Shown here: positions 44,504-54,036 of the stretch, piece after piece
Numbering within the stretch: the stretch's first letter is position 1
How the letters are laid out: each line of letters opens with the position of its first letter
DNA from: an uncultured Saprospiraceae bacterium
GTDB lineage: Bacteria > Bacteroidota > Bacteroidia > Chitinophagales > Saprospiraceae
Reading direction: 5' to 3'
Assembly: GCA_938015435.1 (NCBI GenBank)
Contig: CALLPN010000013.1
Span: 62,001 to 126,000 of the forward strand
Length of the DNA stretch: 64,000 bases
Made by a program: the position numbers and the translations under genes
The notes under the pieces: generated by a model
Told to the model about the DNA's origin: nothing
The model's database searches: none
The model's input: the letters and a program-made list of their open reading frames with translations, nothing else

Positions 44504-45568
44504 TTAGAGAATCAACATAGCATCTCCATAACTAAAGAATCTGTATTTTTCTTTGATAGCTTCTGCATAGGCTTCCATAGCTAAATCATGACCTGCAAAT
44601 GCTGAAATCATTATTACCAAACTTGTCTTAGGCAAGTGGAAGTTAGTAATCATCGAATTAGGAATGTTGAATTCATAAGGAGGGAAGATAAATTTGTTAG
44701 TCCATCCTTCTGATGCCTTAAGGTGCCTCGTTGCTCCTACAGAGGACTCAATTGTCCTCATAGAAGTGGTGCCTACTGCACAAACTCTTCTTCTTCCGTC
44801 TTTCGCCTTATTTACGATATCAGCAGCTTTTTGGTTGATCTTATAATACTCAGCATCCATTTTATGTTTGCTAAGATCCTCAACATCTATACTTCTAAAT
44901 GTACCTAAACCTACATGAAGCGTTACTTCAGCGAATTCTATCCCTTTGATTTCAAGCTTTTTCATAAGCTCCTTACTGAAATGAAGTCCAGCCGTAGGGG
45001 CAGCAACTGCTCCTACTTCTTTGGCATATACAGTCTGATATCTCTCATCGTCGATAGCTTCTACTTCTCTATCTATATACTTAGGTAGGGGAGTGCTTCC
45101 AAGCTTCCTTAGAGTAGCTCTAAATTCTTCATCTGTTCCTTCAAAAAAGAATCTTATAGTTCTACCTCTAGAAGTTGTATTATCTACAACCTCAGCAACT
45201 AATATGTTGTTTCCTTCATCATCATTGAAGTAAAGCTTGTTACCTACTCTGATTTTTCTCGCAGGATCCACAAGTACATCCCAAAGCATTGCTTCTTTAT
45301 TAAGCTCTCTTAAAAGGAAGACTTCGATCTTAGCTCCAGTCTTTTCCTTCATGCCATACATACGCGCAGGAAATACTTTCGTATTGTTGAATATCAAGGC
45401 ATCATCCTCCTCAAAGTAATCAATAAGATCTTTAAACAGTTTATGCTCAATCTTACCTGTATCTCTATGCACAACCATCAAACGAGACTCATCTCTTACA
45501 TCTGCCGGATATTGAGCGATTAACTCTTCAGGAAGTTCAAATTTAAATTGCGAAAGCTTAGTCCTCAT
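44504..45568 (-). CDS. queA: S-adenosylmethionine:tRNA ribosyltransferase-isomerase
   Basis: A 354-residue enzyme of full length. Motifs: [12 protein letters not shown] and [13 protein letters not shown] at the N-terminus, [37 protein letters not shown] and [18 protein letters not shown]. It transfers ribosyl from SAM to the modified base of tRNA to make epoxyqueuosine, the step before queuosine. No other que gene is nearby. One of three tRNA wobble-modification genes in the window. Confidence 0.96.
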   Translation of the reverse strand: MRTKLSQFKFELPEELIAQYPADVRDESRLMVVHRDTGKIEHKLFKDLIDYFEEDDALIFNNTKVFPARMYGMKEKTGAKIEVFLLRELNKEAMLWDVLVDPARKIRVGNKLYFNDDEGNNILVAEVVDNTTSRGRTIRFFFEGTDEEFRATLRKLGSTPLPKYIDREVEAIDDERYQTVYAKEVGAVAAPTAGLHFSKELMKKLEIKGIEFAEVTLHVGLGTFRSIDVEDLSKHKMDAEYYKINQKAADIVNKAKDGRRRVCAVGTTSMRTIESSVGATRHLKASEGWTNKFIFPPYEFNIPNSMITNFHLPKTSLVIMISAFAGHDLAMEAYAEAIKEKYRFFSYGDAMLIL

Positions 45569-45843
45569 AAGTATGTATTAAGTGTTTTTTACAAGCCTGC
45601 AAAAGTAGGCTATTTATTATTTATATCTGTATGAAATAGTGCTTCATTTCAGTATGGCTTCTGTCACTTCCATATTTAAGAGATACTTATGGTTAACCAC
45701 CATTTTGGATTCCTAGTTCATCTTATACTTACTTGTAGCTATATTTTGATCATTTAGACGATCATATGGCGTTATTTATCTATTGGTTACACTCTTATTG
45801 AAGGAGAGACCTATATTTATATTATATAATCCCAAGACCATAT

Positions 45844-47100
45844 ATGATCACCACAGTCAAGATAATATACGAGAGCATTATCCAAGCCTTACAGTCGCTT
45901 CGAGGTAATAAGATGAGAACCTTCCTCTCATTACTTGGAATTGTAATTGGTATCTTCTGTATAATCGCAGTCAAGTCAGCCGTAGATTCATTACAGGATA
46001 ATATTGTTTCCGGATTTAATGAATTAGGATCAGATGTACTTTATGTAGAGAAGCAGCCCTGGAATGAAGATCCAGGTCAAAGTTGGTGGAAGTATGCTCG
46101 TAGACCAAATCCTAGCTTTTCTGATTACGAAAGGATTAGAAATAGATCAAACATGGCGGATGAAGTCTCTTTTACCATTTTTACTGGTGGAAAGACAGCA
46201 AAATATAAATCTAATAGTGTGTCTAATAGTTTTATCATGGGTTCATCTTTCGAACTTAATCAGATACAAAATTTAGTAATCGAGAAAGGAAGGTACTTTA
46301 CGCCAAATGAGTATCATAATGCGGCAAATAAGGTAATACTTGGCTTTGTCATGGCACAAGAGCTTTTTGGAAATATCGAACCCGTAGGAAAGTCAATTAA
46401 GTTGTTTGGTCAAAAATTTCAAGTAATAGGTGTGTTGAAGTCTGAAGGCGAAAACCCATTTAACTTCATGAATTTTGATGAAGTATGTTGGGTTGGATAT
46501 AAGACTGTCAGGAAATTCGTTAATGTGAAAGACGATAATCGGTATGTCGGAAGAATGCTTAATGTGAAAGCAAAACCTGGTGTTGAGTTAAGTGATCTTA
46601 AAGATGAAATTACTGGTGTGCTTCGTTCTAAACGTAAACTAAAGCCATCCGAGGAAAACAACTTTTCTCTTAATCAATTGTCGATGATTACTGACATGCT
46701 TGATAGTGTATTTGGAGTACTTAATATTGCAGGAGGAGTAATTGGCTTTTTTGCATTATTGGTAGGGATGTTTAGTGTTGCTAATATTATGTTTGTTTCG
46801 GTAAAAGAAAGAACCAATATCATAGGAATCAAAAAAGCCTTAGGAGCTAAAGGAAATGTAATCTTACTAGAGTTTTTAGTGGAGTCGGTTATCTTATGTG
46901 TAATAGGAGGATTAGCGGGATTAGTTACTGTTTTTGCGGTATTAAAACTTCTAAGCAGTGTTACTCCGTTTGCTATGGAGTTGTCTTTGTCTAATGCAGC
47001 CATTGGTGTGTTAACTTCTATCGCGGTAGGAATCATTGCTGGAATAATTCCTGCTTATCAAGCCAGTAAGATGAATCCAGTTGATGCAATCAGAGCGTAA
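45844..47100 (+). CDS. MacB-type ABC transporter permease
   Basis: A 418-residue permease. One membrane segment near the N-terminus (about 27-45, MRTFLSLLGIVIGIFCIIAVKSAV) is followed by a large MacB-like periplasmic domain (about 50-285), then three spans (about 297-410). Conserved family segments are NIMFVSVKERTNIIGIKKALGA and IIPAYQASKMNPVDAIRA at the C-terminus. These mechanotransmission transporters move lipoproteins, peptides or antibiotics. There is no ATPase gene adjacent, so the partner must be encoded elsewhere. Confidence 0.9.
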   Translation: MITTVKIIYESIIQALQSLRGNKMRTFLSLLGIVIGIFCIIAVKSAVDSLQDNIVSGFNELGSDVLYVEKQPWNEDPGQSWWKYARRPNPSFSDYERIRNRSNMADEVSFTIFTGGKTAKYKSNSVSNSFIMGSSFELNQIQNLVIEKGRYFTPNEYHNAANKVILGFVMAQELFGNIEPVGKSIKLFGQKFQVIGVLKSEGENPFNFMNFDEVCWVGYKTVRKFVNVKDDNRYVGRMLNVKAKPGVELSDLKDEITGVLRSKRKLKPSEENNFSLNQLSMITDMLDSVFGVLNIAGGVIGFFALLVGMFSVANIMFVSVKERTNIIGIKKALGAKGNVILLEFLVESVILCVIGGLAGLVTVFAVLKLLSSVTPFAMELSLSNAAIGVLTSIAVGIIAGIIPAYQASKMNPVDAIRA

Positions 47101-47125
47101 GTTTAGTTCTCAGCCTTCTTCAGTT

Positions 47126-47821
47126 TTAATCTATACTACGAACTACTTTTTTAATTGCTCTTGTCATTTCACGTTTGCCTGGAGGACCAGGAAGAGGTTC
47201 CAAAATGAATCCTGCAGCCTTTAGGGCTCTCTTGAAAGATCCTTTTGCGCAATAGCTAACGAACACCGCTTGATCTTCCAATAAGTCATAAATACGCTTC
47301 ATCATCGCATCATCCCATAATTCTGGTTGTGTAGTAGGTGCAAATGCATCATAGTAGACTAAGTTATATTTGCCAACAGGATGAAAGTCCTCAATCTTGG
47401 TAAGGTGCTTATTGAATGAAAAATATTTAGTTAATTCAACTCTTTGATCTGATTTCGCAGCGTGCATAGTTTTGAAATGTTCGGCATGCTGAGGACTATT
47501 TAGTATATCTATATAGTTCAACGTGTCTGCTTGAATCTCAGTTATCGGATAAGCTTCCAAAGTACTATAACGAACTACTCTCCGATATTTTTCTGCTTCC
47601 ATTAAGGTCAGTAAAGCATTGAGCCCTGTACCGAAACCCATTTCCAAAACTTTGATTTCTGATAGGAAGTTGTGCCTCGCGTAATGCAGACCAGCCGCTA
47701 AGAATACCGTAATACTTTCTTGTAATGCACCGTGCGTTGAATGATAGCTGACACCAAATTGCTCAGATATGAGTGTGTGCGATCCATCGTCTGATGTGAT
47801 CAGTTCATTATGCTTTATCAC
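47126..47821 (-). CDS. mnmD: tRNA U34 methyltransferase MnmD
   Basis: A 231-residue SAM methyltransferase matching the MnmC N-terminal half. It has KVLEMGFGTGLNALLTL (SAM motif I), YYDAFAPTTQPELWD and the C-terminal GPPGKREMTRA typical of this family. It methylates 5-aminomethyl-2-thiouridine at the wobble position; many bacteria encode it without the oxidase half of MnmC. The start is GTG at 47821, 14 bases inside the upstream ytxJ-like frame. MnmA, which makes the 2-thio group, is encoded at 56192. Confidence 0.92.
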   Translation of the reverse strand: MIKHNELITSDDGSHTLISEQFGVSYHSTHGALQESITVFLAAGLHYARHNFLSEIKVLEMGFGTGLNALLTLMEAEKYRRVVRYSTLEAYPITEIQADTLNYIDILNSPQHAEHFKTMHAAKSDQRVELTKYFSFNKHLTKIEDFHPVGKYNLVYYDAFAPTTQPELWDDAMMKRIYDLLEDQAVFVSYCAKGSFKRALKAAGFILEPLPGPPGKREMTRAIKKVVRSID

Positions 47822-48152
47822 TGTAATCTATGGATTCTTTGATTTCTTCAACTGAGATGTCTAAGTGAGACGAGTCATGGATTACTTCACCATTTTTGAG
47901 CAATATCAATTGTGGTGACTCATGGTGCACTTCAAGAGAATCTGCAATATAATTTGAGACAGACCTAAAACTTAGTAAATCAAGAAAGTGGGCGTCTACT
48001 TCATCTAGGTCCCATTTGCTTTCTAGCCTCATCTTGGCCATGCTCGAAATGGGGCAAGTTGTACTATGCTTAAAAATTACTTGATATTTTTCGTGCGATG
48101 CTTTTACAAGATCATCGATTTGGTTCTGCGATTGTATGTTATTCCAGTTCAT
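47808..48152 (-). CDS. ytxJ: Bacillithiol-system YtxJ-like thioredoxin-fold protein
   Basis: A 114-residue thioredoxin-like protein with a single cysteine at the active site, KHSTTCPISSMAK (Cys33), and a cis-proline region ESPQLILLKNGEV. This is the YtxJ pattern linked to the bacillithiol redox system, found in many Bacteroidota. It would remove bacillithiol from mixed disulfides. The end overlaps mnmD by 14 bp, so the two are translated together. Confidence 0.87.
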   Translation of the reverse strand: MNWNNIQSQNQIDDLVKASHEKYQVIFKHSTTCPISSMAKMRLESKWDLDEVDAHFLDLLSFRSVSNYIADSLEVHHESPQLILLKNGEVIHDSSHLDISVEEIKESIDYSDKA

Positions 48153-48367
48153 ATATATAGTAAATTCACAAATAGATTGTAAAGTTCAATAAGCGGAAGA
48201 GAAATATCTAAGACGCAAAACGAATTGCATTCAAAAAAATATTACATATACCTTATCTTCAATAAAATTATTGATCTAAACTCAATCGTTTTCAATTATT
48301 TTAAGAAACGAAGGCAAGTACACGAGTATTTTTCTTTTTTTAATAAAAAGATTGTGGAAGATATATA

Positions 48368-48499
48368 TTAGTTCATTATGTGAAAAATCACATCTGCAGC
48401 CGCACTTAATTCGTAAGGACAGCCTACACCTCCTCTGTTACATGAACTTAGGAAGGCAACTACTAATAAAAAAGCTCCTGCACCTAGTATGTTTTTCAT
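48368..48499 (-). CDS. 43-residue small lipoprotein
   Basis: ATG at 48499 opens 43 codons to TAA at 48368. The signal peptide MKNILGAGAFLLVVAFLSSC has a good lipobox (LSSC at 17-20), and the mature peptide is only NRGGVGCPYELSAAADV plus six residues, with one further cysteine. An in-frame ATG five codons upstream is also possible. The clear lipoprotein signal makes chance unlikely. No close neighbour on the same strand; function unknown. I recall similar very short lipoproteins with a GCP motif in related genomes, but cannot check this. Confidence 0.6.
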   Translation of the reverse strand: MKNILGAGAFLLVVAFLSSCNRGGVGCPYELSAAADVIFHIMN

Positions 48500-48762
48500 T
48501 GATTTGGATTGCATAATTCTGTATTTATTCTGTTACTATTATAAATTATATAAAATCTTAATATTTCTAAAGAAAATATATCGACTTTTGTTCCTTTAAG
48601 GTATATCTTATACCGTGCCAAAGTACTGAAATCTAAACGACTGTTATTAGCATTTAGTATAATATATTCAAGATACCTCGTTGAAAACGACAAAATTAAC
48701 AATTGACTAACAATAATCATGATTTAATTTGATATCATGATCAGTAAGATACAATCGACATA

Positions 48763-50127
48763 ATGACAAAAACTAAAAAGACATCGCTAAAGCTTCATTT
48801 TATAGCTATCGGGGGTAAAGTAATGCATAACTTAGCTTTGGCAATGAGTGATAAATGGCATATTGTTACTGGTTCGGACGACGAAATCTATGAACCGTCA
48901 CTTTCGAGGTTGGAAGCAGCAGGAATTTTACCTGTAAAAATGGGCTGGAATACGGATAACATTAAAGAAGATTTGGATTACGTAATCCTAGGTATGCACG
49001 CTAAGGCAGATAACCCAGAGTTATTGAGGGCGCAGGAATTGGGCCTTACCATTATGTCTTTTCCTGAGTTTGTCTACGAGCAATCTAAAGACAAACAAAG
49101 AATAGTAGTTGCTGGTAGTCATGGAAAAACAACGACGACGGCAATGATAGCTCATGCCTTGGAGTGGTGCGGTAAAGATTTTGATTATGTCGTAGGAGCT
49201 CAATTACCAGAGTTTGATAGAATGGTGCAGTTAACAGATGCTCCAATAATTATCATTGAAGGTGACGAATACCTAAGTAGTGCAATCGACCGTAGACCCA
49301 AAATGTTACTTTATAAAGCAACTACAGCGGTCATTACCGGCATAGCTTGGGATCATATTAATGTATTTCCGACCTACGACGGGTATGTAGATCAGTTTAG
49401 ACTATTTCTTAAAGATATACCTTCAGAAGGTAAGGTTTTTTATTTTGGAGAAGATTCTGGTCTCAATAAGTTAATCAACGAAAAGAATACTGAGGCAAGG
49501 TGTATATCTTACAATGAAGTTGAACTGGACGATGATAATTGCGTCTCTCTGGGGAGTGCCACTTACGAAATGCAATTGATTGGATCTCATAACTATCAAA
49601 ACATGAAAGCCGCGCAACGAGTTTGTAATGATCTAGGCTTATCAGGAAAGCAGTTCTTTAAAGCAATGAGTTCGTTCAAAGGTGCGGATAAGCGGCTGGA
49701 GTTTATTAAGAATAAGAAAGATAGAGCTGTACTAATTGATTATGCCCATGCTCCCTCTAAAGTTGAGGCTACTGTAAAGGCAGTCAAAATGCATTGGCCT
49801 AGGCGGAAACTTATAGCCGCATTTGAGCTACATACTTTTAGTAGTTTGAATAAGGAGTTTATTCCTCATTACAGACATGCCTTTGACCCAGCAGATATCG
49901 CCATAATTTTTTACAGCCCACATACTTTAAAGATGAAGGATATGCCTGATATTTCCTATGAGTGGCTGGAGCAACAAATAGCTCATCCTAAGCTTAAAAT
50001 TTTTACTGAAAAATCAGAATTAGTAAATTATTTAAGTGGCGTGAATTATAAAAACACTAATCTTTTGATGATGAGCTCAGGTACGTTTGATGGATTTGAT
50101 CTCACTAAAGATGGTGTGAAAATATAG
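48763..50127 (+). CDS. mpl: UDP-N-acetylmuramate:tripeptide ligase (Mpl-type Mur ligase)
   Basis: A 454-residue Mur ligase with P-loop VAGSHGKTTTTAMIAHALE, IIEGDEYLSSAIDRRPK, ITGIAWDHINVFPTYD and LIDYAHAPSKVEATV. The lysine-rich and glycine-rich MurC-like N-terminus starts LKLHFIAIGGKVMHNLALAM. The set fits Mpl better than MurC because of the EGDEYLSS and AWDHINVFPT segments. Mpl attaches recycled L-Ala-D-Glu-meso-DAP to UDP-MurNAc in wall recycling. It stands alone on the plus strand. Confidence 0.88.
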   Translation: MTKTKKTSLKLHFIAIGGKVMHNLALAMSDKWHIVTGSDDEIYEPSLSRLEAAGILPVKMGWNTDNIKEDLDYVILGMHAKADNPELLRAQELGLTIMSFPEFVYEQSKDKQRIVVAGSHGKTTTTAMIAHALEWCGKDFDYVVGAQLPEFDRMVQLTDAPIIIIEGDEYLSSAIDRRPKMLLYKATTAVITGIAWDHINVFPTYDGYVDQFRLFLKDIPSEGKVFYFGEDSGLNKLINEKNTEARCISYNEVELDDDNCVSLGSATYEMQLIGSHNYQNMKAAQRVCNDLGLSGKQFFKAMSSFKGADKRLEFIKNKKDRAVLIDYAHAPSKVEATVKAVKMHWPRRKLIAAFELHTFSSLNKEFIPHYRHAFDPADIAIIFYSPHTLKMKDMPDISYEWLEQQIAHPKLKIFTEKSELVNYLSGVNYKNTNLLMMSSGTFDGFDLTKDGVKI

Positions 50128-50174
50128 AAGGAAGACCTATATATATTTTCAATCACTTCAGGAAAATGGTGAGC

Positions 50175-51521
50175 TTAATTACATCCAAGATCAAAGATAC
50201 TTGCTTCATCCGCATTAGGGAAGCAGCTTCCTGACAATACACTTGTAGGCTCATATCTTTTAAGATCTGGGTCTTCTAGAGCATTTCGTAAAAACGAAAT
50301 CAAGTATCCTTTCTCTTCGTCTGTAAGTCCGAGTGGCTTAAATTTGGCAGAGATCAAATCTTGGTCTACTCTAACATTTTCGCTTTGAGCAAGATTTTTA
50401 TAATCTACGAGTTCTTCTAGACTTTGCTTACTAGCTCCATGAAAGTAAAAATTAGATCCTTGTAAATTATATATTCCTGGAACTTTGAATTTAAAGTTAT
50501 CTTCTTCTTTTAAGGTAAAACCTCCACGGCCAAGGTTCCTGCGATCTCCAGGGTCGGTGTTAAAAGATGGAATTTGATCCATATCTGTCACACCAAGCGC
50601 ATGAAATTCGGCAGAACCAAGATTTTTCTCATAATGGCATTGAAAACATTGTGCCTTATCAAAAAACAAAATGGCTCCTCTTTTTTCTTCATATCCCATT
50701 GCTTCTCTGTTACCTTTGAGCCAATCTTGGAATGGGGCTCTATTAGAAAGTACCGTACGCAAATAAGCAGAATAAGCTAAGGATGCTGTTTTGGTAGTGT
50801 ATCTCTCATCTACACTTACATTAGAGAATACCTGATCAAATATGAAGGTGTAACCAAACGTATCTAACAATTGTTTGTTTATGGTTATTCTATGGGCGAT
50901 AAGACCTTCCATATTTTGAGTTTCAAGAGCCTCAAATCCTAAATGATTTCTCTCAGTATCTTCCCTAAGGTCCCAAACATCTTCAGTACCTACATTAACT
51001 CCGCCGCCACCAAATTGACCATTCCAAAAGGTATTACTTACGTAAGCGACATTTACAAGTGAAAGAGGGCGAGCACTTTGGACATCTAATTCGTGATCCT
51101 CATAAGAAGTGTTTTTAACCCTATCTTCTCCTGCTATACCGTAGTTAGAGCCGCCATCTGCGATCCCTTGGAAGTTACCAGGACGGAATCCAGCTTCAGT
51201 TAAGTGACAAGTAGCACAGGAGTATGTTCCTAAACCTTCCTCTTTGATTGCGCTTTGGGCAAATCCAGTATCGAAAAACAATAGTTTACCAAGCTCTACT
51301 TTTTGCGGTGTCAGCGGATTCATTGGGTCCTGAGGAATCAGGTCTAAATCGTTTTCATTTGGTAATATATAAAAGTCTTTTGTACCGTTCGGAGATCTGC
51401 CTTGAATGGTAGATTCTAGTTGATTATCTAGTTCTACCAGAGTAGGCATTCTGTCTTTTGTACATGCATTTAGAAGTACGATAATACATAAGATTGATAA
51501 AGTTACATATCCTATTTTCAT
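50175..51521 (-). CDS. Di-haem cytochrome c peroxidase (MauG family), lipoprotein
   Basis: A 448-residue protein with signal MKIGYVTLSILCIIVLLNAC (lipid Cys20). Two haem c motifs are visible: CATCH (102-106) and CFQCH (292-296). The body carries the family segments LLFFDTGFAQSAI (related to the usual LGKxLFxD) and RRPLSLVNVAY-like RPLSLVNVAYV. It may reduce hydrogen peroxide or act like MauG in cofactor maturation. Haem needs the cytochrome c maturation system, and ccmB lies at 55444. The tail holds two extra cysteines (GSCF and LGCN). Confidence 0.92.
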   Translation of the reverse strand: MKIGYVTLSILCIIVLLNACTKDRMPTLVELDNQLESTIQGRSPNGTKDFYILPNENDLDLIPQDPMNPLTPQKVELGKLLFFDTGFAQSAIKEEGLGTYSCATCHLTEAGFRPGNFQGIADGGSNYGIAGEDRVKNTSYEDHELDVQSARPLSLVNVAYVSNTFWNGQFGGGGVNVGTEDVWDLREDTERNHLGFEALETQNMEGLIAHRITINKQLLDTFGYTFIFDQVFSNVSVDERYTTKTASLAYSAYLRTVLSNRAPFQDWLKGNREAMGYEEKRGAILFFDKAQCFQCHYEKNLGSAEFHALGVTDMDQIPSFNTDPGDRRNLGRGGFTLKEEDNFKFKVPGIYNLQGSNFYFHGASKQSLEELVDYKNLAQSENVRVDQDLISAKFKPLGLTDEEKGYLISFLRNALEDPDLKRYEPTSVLSGSCFPNADEASIFDLGCN

Positions 51522-51700
51522 AACGAATTATATCTTAATAATAAAAAATTCCAGACAAATATAAACATAAACAGAAACATATTACAAATAATCGTAAAGT
51601 GTTTTCTCCTCATAATCAGATAATCATTGTCATTTTGTACTTATTTCTATGTTTTTCGTAAATATTTCAATAATCCTAAATAATTATTGATCTTATCTTA

Positions 51701-51708
51701 TACATTTG
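51701..51708 (+). promoter_or_regulatory. Possible -7 element of the nucleotidyltransferase gene
   Basis: TACATTTG matches TAnnTTTG. No TTG lies at a fitting distance upstream. The leader to the ATG would be about 95 bases. Confidence 0.3.
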
Positions 51709-51810
51709 TAAAATTAGAAGAAATTTTTCTAACATGTTCGCCTCCTAAAATATTTAAACCTCGCAATTTGTTAAGAAGCAGACATTAAACAAAAAATAAA
51801 TAATTCAAGG

Positions 51811-52719
51811 ATGAAAGCAACATTATTAGTTTTAGCAGCAGGTATGGGATCAAGATATGGTGGTCTCAAACAAATGGACGCTTTTGGGCCAAACGGAGAG
51901 ACAATTATAGACTATTCTATATACGATGCTATTAACGCAGGATTCACTAAAGTTGTTTTTGTCATAAGAGAATCTTTTAAAGAAGCTTTCGAAGAGGCGT
52001 TTAAGGCTAAGTTTGAAGGTAAAATAGAAGTTGAGTTTGTCTGTCAAGAGTTGGATAAATTACCCGAAGGCCTAAGTTGTCCAGAAGGAAGGTCGAAACC
52101 GTGGGGTACTGGTCATGCTGTATATATAGCTAAAGATCATATCGATGGACCATTTGCTGTGATCAATGCTGATGACTATTACGGACAAGATGCATATAAT
52201 GTACTTATTGATTTCTTTAAAGCTAATGAGGGTATTGAAAAACCAAACTATGCTGTAGTGGCTTATTACCTTAAAAATACGTTGTCTGATCATGGAACAG
52301 TCAATCGAGGAGTTTGTTACTCCGATGGTAGTGGAAATCTTGATAAGGTGGTTGAGTGTACTAAAATTCAAAAAGAGGCTGATGGAGTAATCAGATATCC
52401 TCATGATGATCATAACCATGATCTGGCTGAAGATACTCTTGTAAGTATGAATATGTGGGCTTTCTACCCAAGTTATTTTGAGTATTGCGAAACGGCATTG
52501 TATGAGTTCATTAAAGCAAGAGGTCATGAAGAAAAATCGGAATTCTATATTCCAGCTTTGATTGATGAATTAATACAAAATAAAGTACTGGAAGTCAAAT
52601 TATTAGATACAACAAGCCAATGGTTTGGTGTGACATATCAAGAAGATAAACCAGTAGTGATTAGTAAGTTAAATACGCTGATAGAAGAAGGCAAATACCC
52701 TAAAGATCTTTGGAGCTAA
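51811..52719 (+). CDS. Sugar-phosphate nucleotidyltransferase
   Basis: A 302-residue nucleotidyltransferase-fold enzyme. The N-terminal signature LAAGMGSRYGGLKQMDAFGPNGETIIDYSI is present in split form (LAAGMGSRYGGLKQMD), the metal Asp is in AVINADDYYG, and WGTGHAVYIAK is the usual base-binding segment. It would couple a sugar 1-phosphate to NTP. The sugar cannot be told; no sugar-pathway genes are adjacent. The gene ends 7 bp before the convergent WD40-like gene. Confidence 0.88.
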   Translation: MKATLLVLAAGMGSRYGGLKQMDAFGPNGETIIDYSIYDAINAGFTKVVFVIRESFKEAFEEAFKAKFEGKIEVEFVCQELDKLPEGLSCPEGRSKPWGTGHAVYIAKDHIDGPFAVINADDYYGQDAYNVLIDFFKANEGIEKPNYAVVAYYLKNTLSDHGTVNRGVCYSDGSGNLDKVVECTKIQKEADGVIRYPHDDHNHDLAEDTLVSMNMWAFYPSYFEYCETALYEFIKARGHEEKSEFYIPALIDELIQNKVLEVKLLDTTSQWFGVTYQEDKPVVISKLNTLIEEGKYPKDLWS

Positions 52720-52726
52720 AGGGTAT

Positions 52727-53677
52727 TTATTTTTCAGCAACAAAAACGGGCCCTTGCTTATATCCGTGTCCAACGGTGATCTTCTTTGAGCTTCGTTTGT
52801 CGAAATCCATAATGAATATTTGAGACGTGGTACTATCTGCCTTGAAGTCTAATTGGCCGTCATAAGCCATGTATTTGCCATTAGAAGAGATGTCGTGCCA
52901 TATAGATTTTACATTTCGTTGAGTCAGAGTCTTAGGCTCTTGTTTCTGTAAGTCGATGGCTTTTATATTTGATTCGCCATTACTACTTGATGAGTAGGTG
53001 ATCTTATTAAGATGCTTATTCCATCGTGGTGGGCTAGCGTGGTATTGATAGTGACCAAATGTAGACGAGCTGTCCGCGTATTTTGTGATTCTATTTTTCT
53101 CTCCAGTTTCAAGATGATAGCTATAAAGCTCAGCTTCATTGGATTTGCTTACATCTCCATTATATCCTCGAAATACTATACTCTTACCATCTGGAGAAAA
53201 ACATGGATCATTGAAATAATCCATATTTGGGTTTACCTTAGAAAGTGTATTACCCGACAGATCTATGATTTGAAATGGCTCGTTAGACTTTCCGAACGGT
53301 TTAATGATGATTTCTGTTCCCTTGGTCCTTATTGAAACCCAACTGTCCTGAATCAATGTTTGGCTTATCCTATTCCAATAAGAACCTTTGGCATCGGTCT
53401 CATATAAAAAGTAACATCGATTGCAAGTATCTCTATCGGATATAACATACAGCTTGTCGCCATAGGCACTATAAACCCAATCTAGGCTTTGATTATTAGA
53501 TATGTTGATCGGATTTCCACCTTCTAGATCCATTATAAATACATCGTAGTCGTCAGTTGAAGGATCTACAAGTACATTATATGCAATTCGTGTTTGAGAG
53601 AAATCGGGGTCTGTTTTGCAGCTAAAGCAAAATAGGCATATGCTGATAATCGTTATTATGTAAATGGGATATTTCAC
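52727..53677 (-). CDS. TolB-like beta-propeller lipoprotein
   Basis: A 316-residue protein starting at GTG 53677, which gives a lipoprotein signal (YPIYIITIISICLFCFSC). A frame up to 53782 is open but runs into a hairpin terminator, so I reject the longer start. The mature part has WD40-like/TolB-type repeats: DVFIMDLEGGNPINIS, SPDGKSIVFRGYNGD and SNGESNIKAIDLQKQEPK. Such propellers mediate protein contacts in the envelope. Two Cys in RDTCNRCYF could pair. Converges with the nucleotidyltransferase gene. Confidence 0.82.
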   Translation of the reverse strand: MKYPIYIITIISICLFCFSCKTDPDFSQTRIAYNVLVDPSTDDYDVFIMDLEGGNPINISNNQSLDWVYSAYGDKLYVISDRDTCNRCYFLYETDAKGSYWNRISQTLIQDSWVSIRTKGTEIIIKPFGKSNEPFQIIDLSGNTLSKVNPNMDYFNDPCFSPDGKSIVFRGYNGDVSKSNEAELYSYHLETGEKNRITKYADSSSTFGHYQYHASPPRWNKHLNKITYSSSSNGESNIKAIDLQKQEPKTLTQRNVKSIWHDISSNGKYMAYDGQLDFKADSTTSQIFIMDFDKRSSKKITVGHGYKQGPVFVAEK

Positions 53678-53741
53678 GACAGCAAATATATCAAATCTTA
53701 TATTTTGATGAAAGGTGTAAAACGAGACCTCTAAAAAAAAG

Positions 53742-53771
53742 AAAAGAGGTTGATCTTTATCAACCTCTTTT
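53742..53771. terminator. Hairpin upstream of the TolB-like gene
   Basis: Perfect 13-bp arms AAAAGAGGTTGAT (53742-53754) and ATCAACCTCTTTT (53759-53771). T-runs lie on both strands. Its position, upstream of one gene and 200 bp past another terminator, is odd (see findings). Confidence 0.75.
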
Positions 53772-53978
53772 TCTAAAAGCATGAAAAAACTATTTACATT
53801 TTTGAGCCTATTCTTAAAGGCGAGTTGTCAATTTTTGGTGGGGACTAACTGTGCTTTGCACTTGTACTATATAGATGAGTTTTTTGGGAGTTTTGTTATG
53901 TCAGCGTAGTTAATAATTTACTAAATAATGATAACAATATGTGAATGGTTTTCAATTCACTTGGAATTAGGCATAAAA

Positions 53979-54011
53979 AAAGAGACGCTTGAGTTTATCA
54001 AGTGTCTCTTT
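53979..54011 (-). terminator. Terminator after the amidase gene
   Basis: Arms AAAGAGACGCTTGA (53979-53992) and TCAAGTGTCTCTTT (53998-54011), one G-U pair, 5-base loop, T-run on both sides. It lies 25 bp past the stop. Confidence 0.85.
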
Positions 54012-54036
54012 AAAAAAAGAATTTTACAGTAGTTTG

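Noticed and set aside
46674..47036. Minus-strand 120-codon frame opposite the ABC permease
   Set aside because: Antisense shadow of the permease membrane segments, with no start context or family.
48496..48720. Minus-strand 74-codon frame upstream of the small lipoprotein
   Set aside because: It covers an AT-rich promoter-like region, has no domain or signal, and overlaps the start of the better supported 43-codon lipoprotein.
52072..52527. Minus-strand 151-codon frame
   Set aside because: Lies wholly within the nucleotidyltransferase gene on the other strand and has no recognisable domain.
53781..53909. Plus-strand 42-codon frame with a lipoprotein-like start (MKKLFTFLSLFLKASC)
   Set aside because: Lys at position -3 of the supposed lipobox breaks the rule, the C-terminal part looks random, and no promoter or conservation can be shown. 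Mentioned only in connection with the nearby hairpin.
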